Below, piece by piece: positions 5,605 to 6,036 of a stretch of DNA of 6,036 bases (position 1 is its first letter; each line of letters starts with the position of its first letter). This DNA comes from an uncultured Oscillospiraceae bacterium (GTDB lineage: Bacteria > Bacillota > Clostridia > Oscillospirales > Oscillospiraceae), in assembly GCA_934572365.1 (NCBI GenBank), contig CAKTKX010000087.1, positions 1-6,036 of the forward strand, read 5' to 3'. A model generated the notes under the pieces. It was not told where the DNA came from. It searched no databases and saw nothing but the letters and a program-made list of their open reading frames with translations. A program made the position numbers and the translations under genes.

Positions 5605-6036
5605 TTATTTCCCCACGCGTCCGTACAGCTTTGTGGCAGCGTAAATTCTCGCGGCCAGAGCGTCGGAGTCAAAGCCCTTTTCCGCGCGCCACGTCCAGTT
5701 GGCGCTGGACAGCGTACCGGGAAAGTTCATCCGAGCTTCCTTGCCCAATTCCAGATAGTCCTGCATCTGCACCACGCACAGCCGGGACACGGAACCCATG
5801 CAGCCGCGAATCATGCCCCGGATATAGCCCTCCTCCCGGTTCAGTCCGAGATAGGTTTTCGCGCAGGCCACATCCTCCGGCGCGGCTTCGTCAAACCACT
5901 GCTTGAGAGTCACGTTGTCGTGGGTGCCGGTGTAGCACACGGAGTCCACGGGGTACAGATGGGGCATGTAGTCGCTTTCCTCCCGGGAGTCGAAGGCAAA
6001 TTCCAGAACCTTCATGCCGGGATAGCCGGAGTCCTG
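5605..6036 (-). CDS. malQ: 4-alpha-glucanotransferase (amylomaltase), C-terminal part
   Basis: The 143 residues in the window are the C-terminus of a GH77 4-alpha-glucanotransferase, a cytosolic enzyme that moves glucan segments between maltodextrins. The frame is open to the right edge, so the start and the catalytic nucleophile and acid/base lie outside. Visible family motifs are GYPGMKVLEFAFD (residues 4-16 of the fragment), PHLYP, and YTGTHDN (35-41), whose His-Asp pair is the conserved transition-state-stabilising region of GH77. These are followed by GMIRGCMGSVSRLCVVQMQDYLELG and RMNFPGT, with NWTWR near the end, the usual C-terminal pattern. The stop is TAA at 5607-5605. An intrinsic terminator follows, so this gene ends a separate transcript, and its context within a glycogen or maltodextrin operon cannot be seen. 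Confidence 0.93.
   Translation of the reverse strand, partial: QDSGYPGMKVLEFAFDSREESDYMPHLYPVDSVCYTGTHDNVTLKQWFDEAAPEDVACAKTYLGLNREEGYIRGMIRGCMGSVSRLCVVQMQDYLELGKEARMNFPGTLSSANWTWRAEKGFDSDALAARIYAATKLYGRVGK

Noticed and set aside
5454..5906. A 150-residue plus-strand frame across the spacer and malQ end
   Set aside because: It crosses the malQ terminator hairpin and the antisense of malQ, and has no family signature.

Overview
The window looks like a chromosomal housekeeping region of a GC-rich, low-GC-intergenic Firmicute, most likely a gut Clostridia of the Oscillospiraceae/Ruminococcaceae type. That assignment is inferred from the strong AGGAGG-type ribosome binding sites, the protein sequence style and the gene set, not from any marker search. 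All real genes are on the minus strand. The plus strand carries only long shadow reading frames.

From right to left, in the direction of transcription: the 3' end of a 4-alpha-glucanotransferase gene (malQ, 5605-6036) enters from the right edge and is closed by a clear intrinsic terminator (5505-5546). An AT-rich spacer (5271-5604) follows, holding that terminator, an 8-bp inverted repeat and a good sigma-A-type promoter (5329-5357). The promoter begins a co-directional cluster: trmL (tRNA wobble 2'-O-methyltransferase), pgk (phosphoglycerate kinase), tpiA (triosephosphate isomerase), a Sua5-type threonylcarbamoyl-AMP synthase gene (t6A37 tRNA modification) and finally coaE sequence overlapping the sua5 stop by 4 bp (ATGA). 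A perfect 13-bp hairpin sits between tpiA and sua5 and may partly separate the glycolytic and downstream parts.

The most unusual feature is the left end. From the coaE ATG at 1619 to the window edge there is no stop codon in frame, yet three family signatures follow one another: a dephospho-CoA kinase domain, a Nudix hydrolase domain with a perfect Nudix box, and the N-terminal part of an M18 zinc aminopeptidase. The first junction carries a promoter-like motif and a small inverted repeat. The second carries a perfect AGGAGG seven bases before the natural M18 ATG. The locus therefore reads either as a CoaE-Nudix-M18 fusion or as a long fusion with an internally initiated aminopeptidase nested in it.

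Functionally the cluster joins two steps of central glycolysis (pgk, tpiA), two modifications of the tRNA anticodon loop (TrmL at position 34, Sua5 for position 37), the last step of CoA synthesis, and nucleotide and peptide housekeeping hydrolases. No mobile element, CRISPR array, tRNA or rRNA gene was seen.
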